In this document: positions 7,191-9,494 of the stretch, piece by piece
Numbering within the stretch: the stretch's first letter is position 1
Layout: the number at the start of each line of letters is the position of its first letter
From: Gammaproteobacteria bacterium
GTDB taxonomy: Bacteria; Pseudomonadota; Gammaproteobacteria; Pseudomonadales; Azotimanducaceae
Assembly (NCBI GenBank): GCA_003228415.1
Contig: QIDL01000179.1
Location: 1 to 9,494 of the forward strand
DNA: 9,494 nucleotides
Direction of reading: 5' to 3'
The notes under the pieces: generated by a model
Databases searched by the model: none
Told to the model about the DNA's origin: nothing
What the model saw: the letters and a program-made list of their open reading frames with translations, nothing else
Made by a program: the position numbers and the translations under genes

Positions 7191-7219
7191 AGCGTATAAA
7201 CGGCGGTGACCGTTGTCAA
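7191..7219 (-). promoter_or_regulatory. Sigma70-type promoter of gltA
   Basis: The minus strand carries a perfect -35 TTGACA at 7219-7214. With 17-bp spacing the -10 is TACGCT (7196-7191), which keeps the key T, A and final T. With 15-bp spacing it would be TATACG (7198-7193). Transcription would begin near 7184, giving a leader of about 70 nt. The spacer contains the small palindrome CGGTCACCG, which could be an operator half, but no regulator can be named. Confidence 0.65.
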
Positions 7220-7267
7220 TTCAGGAACCTACCTAGCCGCCCTCGCCGGGTGATGGAGGGTGACGTC

Positions 7268-7297
7268 TGTACAAATCACCACCTTGGCGACTAAAAT
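7268..7297 (+). promoter_or_regulatory. Candidate sdhC promoter
   Basis: TGTACA (7268-7273) and TAAAAT (7292-7297) are separated by 18 bp and match the sigma70 consensus at four and five of six positions. A start near 7304 would give an sdhC leader of about 247 nt, long enough for post-transcriptional control such as small-RNA pairing, as known for sdhC in other gammaproteobacteria. No better candidate was found closer to the gene. Confidence 0.35.
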
Positions 7298-7323
7298 TCG
7301 CCGACCGCCAACGGCGGGTGGTG
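7277..7323. repeat. Nested inverted repeats upstream of sdhC
   Basis: CACCACC (7277-7283) pairs with GGTGGTG (7317-7323), and the adjoining TTGGCG (7284-7289) pairs with CGCCAA (7306-7311). Together they make a 13-bp interrupted stem with a 5-nt bulge. Inside or across it are two competing small hairpins: GGCGA/TCGCC (7286-7302) and CCGCC/GGCGG (7305-7317). The candidate sdhC -10 lies in the loop. The role is unknown; a protein-binding operator or an accidental GC-rich fold are both possible. Confidence 0.45.
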
Positions 7324-7550
7324 GTGGTATCGAGTCCACTCGCCGACCTGGAGCTTCCCTTTCGGATCAGAGTCGGTTCCTCTACGGTTCGCACCGTGGT
7401 GAGGGCGGCTACTGTGGATTCGCGGGACATGGGATGGCTGTCATTCTGTCGAATCAGGATTTGAACTCGGAGCTGGCCCGGAATGACCATAACAGAAAAT
7501 TGTATCGGCTCGAGTGCTGCCCGAAGTCTCCTGAAGAAGCTGTCGGCCCT

Positions 7551-7925
7551 ATGAATAAAGAACGACCCGTCTACCTGTCACTGACGCAGTTCCACTTTCC
7601 GGTGCCTGCCATTGCATCGATTTTCCACCGCATCACCGGCATGGCGCTTTTCGTCGGGATTGCCTATCTGCTCTGGTTGCTCGACCTGGCGCTGGATTCC
7701 GAATCGGGTTTTGCCGAAGCAGGCGCGGTGCTCGACAACCCGCTCGCCAAGCTGGTGCTCTGGGGTGTGCTGGTGATGCTGCTCTACCACATCCTGGCCG
7801 GAGTCAAACATCTGATGATGGACTTCCATATTGGTGACTCTTTCGAAGCAGCCTCGAGAAGCGCCTACGTGGTGTATTTTCTGACCGTGGTGCTCGCCGT
7901 GGCGACAGGTGTCTGGATATGGTAA
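7551..7925 (+). CDS. sdhC: Succinate dehydrogenase cytochrome b556 subunit SdhC
   Basis: SdhC is one of the two membrane anchors of complex II; it binds heme b and helps form the ubiquinone site. The 124-residue protein follows the family pattern: MNKERPVYLSL at the start, then AIASIFHRITG with S23 and R27 at the positions of the E. coli quinone-site residues. Transmembrane helices lie at about 29-48, 66-87 and 105-124. H80 in LLYHILAGVKHLMMDF matches the axial heme ligand H84 of E. coli. The frame is open upstream, but ATG at 7551 gives the family-standard N-terminus. The ribosome site is weak (GAAGAAG about 11 bases upstream). The last seven bases overlap the start of sdhD, implying coupled translation. 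Confidence 0.96.
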   Translation: MNKERPVYLSLTQFHFPVPAIASIFHRITGMALFVGIAYLLWLLDLALDSESGFAEAGAVLDNPLAKLVLWGVLVMLLYHILAGVKHLMMDFHIGDSFEAASRSAYVVYFLTVVLAVATGVWIW

Positions 7926-8287
7926 CCAACGTCACCAGCCTGACTCGCAGCGGGCTCTCGGACTTTCTGGTACAACGGATCAGCGCTGTCATTATGGCCC
8001 TGTACACGTTTGTCGTCCTGGGGTTTTTCGTTGCCAATCCGGCGCTGAGCCACGCCACGCTTTCAGGTTTCTTCGCTTCCACACCCATGCTGCTCTTCAG
8101 CACTGCGATGGTGTTTTCCACCGCCGCTCACGCCTGGATCGGTATGTGGACAATTGGCACCGACTACATTCGGGATCACTATTTCGGCAGGCATTCCACG
8201 GCTTTCCGGATGGTCTACCAGGCAGGCTGCCTGATTCTGATCTTCGTCTACGTGGTGTGGGCGCTACAGTTGTTCTGGAGTCTATAA
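7919..8287 (+). CDS. sdhD: Succinate dehydrogenase hydrophobic membrane anchor SdhD
   Basis: SdhD is the second membrane anchor of complex II. The 122-residue protein has three predicted membrane helices (about 20-39, 54-77 and 97-119). The diagnostic segment [17 protein letters not shown] contains H71, D82 and Y83, which carry the same numbers as the heme- and quinone-site residues of E. coli SdhD. The N-terminus ([24 protein letters not shown]) is also typical. ATG at 7919 is preceded by AGGTG with seven-base spacing and lies inside the end of sdhC. The stop is TAA at 8285-8287, four bases before sdhA. Confidence 0.96.
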   Translation: MVTNVTSLTRSGLSDFLVQRISAVIMALYTFVVLGFFVANPALSHATLSGFFASTPMLLFSTAMVFSTAAHAWIGMWTIGTDYIRDHYFGRHSTAFRMVYQAGCLILIFVYVVWALQLFWSL

Positions 8288-8291
8288 GGTT

Positions 8292-9494
8292 ATGGCGAGC
8301 ATTCGCAGAATGGATTTCGACGGGGTGATCGTGGGCGGCGGTGGCGCCGGCTTGAGCGCATCGTTGCAACTGGCCCAGTCCGGACTGAAAACGGTCGTGA
8401 TCTCCAAGGTGTTTCCGACCCGGTCCCATACGGTCTCTGCGCAGGGCGGTATTACCTGCGCCATCGCCAGTGACGATCCTGAGGACGACTGGCGCTGGCA
8501 TATGTACGACACGGTCAAGGGGTCGGATTACATTGGCGATCAGCGCGCTATCGAATACATGTGTATGGAAGGCCCTCAGGCAGTCTACGAACTCGAACAC
8601 ATGGGTTTGCCATTTTCCAGGACCGAATCGGGTCGAATCTATCAGCGACCATTCGGTGGTCAATCGAAGAATTTCGGTGAAGGTGGCCAGGCGGCCAGGA
8701 CCTGTGCGGCCGCAGATCGTACGGGTCATGCTTTGCTGCACACCCTGTATCAGGCCAACATCCGGGCGAACACGACCTTTCTGAGCGAATGGTTTGCCAT
8801 CGACCTGGTGAAAAACCAGGATGGTGTGGTGATTGGGCTGATCGCCATGCAGATCGAGTCGGGCGAGGTGGTCTACATCCACTCCAAGGCAACCGTACTG
8901 GCCACCGGTGGCGCCGGGCGGATCTACGCGAGCACCACCAATGCGCACATGTGCACGGGTGATGGCTCCGGCATGGCCCTTCGTGCGGGATTTCCCGTGC
9001 AGGATGCCGAGATGTGGCAGTTCCACCCCACCGGCATTCACGGAGCCGGGGTGCTGGTGACCGAAGGTAGCCGTGGTGAAGGCGGTTACCTGATCAACAA
9101 GGACGGCGAGCGGTTCATGGAACGTTATGCGCCTACCGCCAAGGATCTGGCCGGACGGGACGTGGTGGCTCGCTCGATTATTCTGGAAATTCTCGAAGGT
9201 CGAGGTGTGGGTCCGGATGCGGATCATGTGCTCCTGAAGCTCGACCATCTCGGGGAAGACGTGCTGAACAGCCGCCTGCCCGGTGTTCTGGAGCTGTCTC
9301 GTACCTTTGCCCATGTGGATCCGATCAAGGATCCGATACCGGTGATCCCCACCTGCCACTACATGATGGGTGGCATCCCAACCGGCATCACCGGCCAGGC
9401 GCTGACCCAGGACGCGCAAGGCAATGATCGGAGCATCGACGGCCTCTATGCTGCTGGCGAGGCGGCCTGCGTCTCCGTCCACGGGGCGAACCGT
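8292..9494 (+). CDS. sdhA: Succinate dehydrogenase flavoprotein subunit SdhA (C-terminus beyond the window)
   Basis: SdhA oxidises succinate to fumarate on a covalently bound FAD and passes electrons to the SdhB iron-sulfur clusters. The window holds 401 codons of about 590, with no stop before the edge. The dinucleotide-binding motif is VGGGGAG (14-20). H46 in [12 protein letters not shown] is the covalent FAD attachment histidine. Other conserved blocks are [104 protein letters not shown], and SVHGANR at the edge. Identity to the E. coli enzyme is evidently high. The ATG at 8292 is four bases after sdhD; AAGG lies only two bases before it, so initiation may depend on coupling. sdhB is expected next. 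Confidence 0.97.
   Translation, partial: MASIRRMDFDGVIVGGGGAGLSASLQLAQSGLKTVVISKVFPTRSHTVSAQGGITCAIASDDPEDDWRWHMYDTVKGSDYIGDQRAIEYMCMEGPQAVYELEHMGLPFSRTESGRIYQRPFGGQSKNFGEGGQAARTCAAADRTGHALLHTLYQANIRANTTFLSEWFAIDLVKNQDGVVIGLIAMQIESGEVVYIHSKATVLATGGAGRIYASTTNAHMCTGDGSGMALRAGFPVQDAEMWQFHPTGIHGAGVLVTEGSRGEGGYLINKDGERFMERYAPTAKDLAGRDVVARSIILEILEGRGVGPDADHVLLKLDHLGEDVLNSRLPGVLELSRTFAHVDPIKDPIPVIPTCHYMMGGIPTGITGQALTQDAQGNDRSIDGLYAAGEAACVSVHGANR

Larger units (their letters stand above)
7114..7550. other. Divergent gltA / sdhC intergenic region
   Basis: These 437 bases hold the gltA promoter and leader on the minus strand, a candidate sdhC promoter on the plus strand, and several inverted repeats. 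These include a nested GC-rich set at 7277-7323, CGAGT/ACTCG at 7331-7342, and a 7-bp hairpin at 7382-7399 with a TCGC loop. An open frame runs in phase into sdhC from a GTG at 7260. Its translation has no recognisable family pattern and would give SdhC an unusual N-terminal extension, so I do not call it a gene. I see no RNA gene or mobile element. Confidence 0.6.

Noticed and set aside
7453..7468. Possible minus-strand tRNA T-arm (GTTCAAATCC)
   Set aside because: The flanking bases do not form a T-stem and no acceptor, anticodon or D-arm can be built around it.
7260..7550. GTG-initiated upstream extension of sdhC
   Set aside because: Its translation is unlike any SdhC N-terminus and it crosses the candidate promoter and repeats. 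MNKERPV at 7551 is the family-typical start.
8097..9482. 461-codon open frame on the minus strand opposite sdhD and sdhA
   Set aside because: It is antisense to highly conserved, unmistakable sdhA sequence and its translation shows no family features. Such frames are common opposite GC-rich genes.

Overview
The window reads as chromosomal DNA of a gammaproteobacterium with an aerobic TCA cycle. The inferred citrate synthase, SdhC, SdhD and SdhA proteins resemble the Escherichia and Pseudomonas forms. The divergent order gltA / sdhC-sdhD-sdhA is the arrangement known from Pseudomonas and relatives. Base composition is moderately GC-rich and even across the window, and I see no insertion sequence, integrase, CRISPR array or phage gene. 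The exact genus cannot be read from this sequence.

Layout. On the minus strand, transcription runs from high to low coordinates. First comes gltA (5821-7113). Next is a tightly coupled trio: a DUF2961/GH172-like gene (4590-5672), selA (3223-4590) and selB (1364-3226). Then come the selenocysteine tRNA gene selC (1204-1296), a small SAM-dependent methyltransferase (462-1139) and the N-terminal part of an acyl-CoA dehydrogenase cut by the window edge (1-450). On the plus strand, sdhC (7551-7925), sdhD (7919-8287) and the first 401 codons of sdhA (8292-9494) follow a 437-bp divergent intergenic region.

How the genes work together. The selA-selB-selC block holds three of the four dedicated parts of bacterial selenocysteine insertion. 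SelC is the UCA-anticodon tRNA, which is charged with serine by the ordinary seryl-tRNA synthetase. SelA converts Ser-tRNA(Sec) to Sec-tRNA(Sec) using selenophosphate. SelB delivers the product to UGA codons marked by a SECIS hairpin. Selenophosphate synthetase (selD) and any selenoprotein gene are not in this window. The GH172-like gene overlaps selA by one base and is a peculiar head gene for a selAB operon. gltA and sdhCDA encode citrate synthase and the membrane anchor and flavoprotein of succinate dehydrogenase.

Most noteworthy: (1) selC is recognisable at almost every position, but its acceptor/T-arm branch is one nucleotide short. A single missing G would restore the standard 8/5 bacterial tRNA(Sec), so this is either a 7/5 variant or a one-base sequence error. 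(2) An extended -10 promoter places the selC transcription start at or next to the mature tRNA 5' end. (3) A DUF2961/GH172-like gene is translationally coupled to selA-selB. (4) selC, a methyltransferase and an acyl-CoA dehydrogenase lie in tandem with no visible terminator after the tRNA. I found no clear evidence of an entirely new system.
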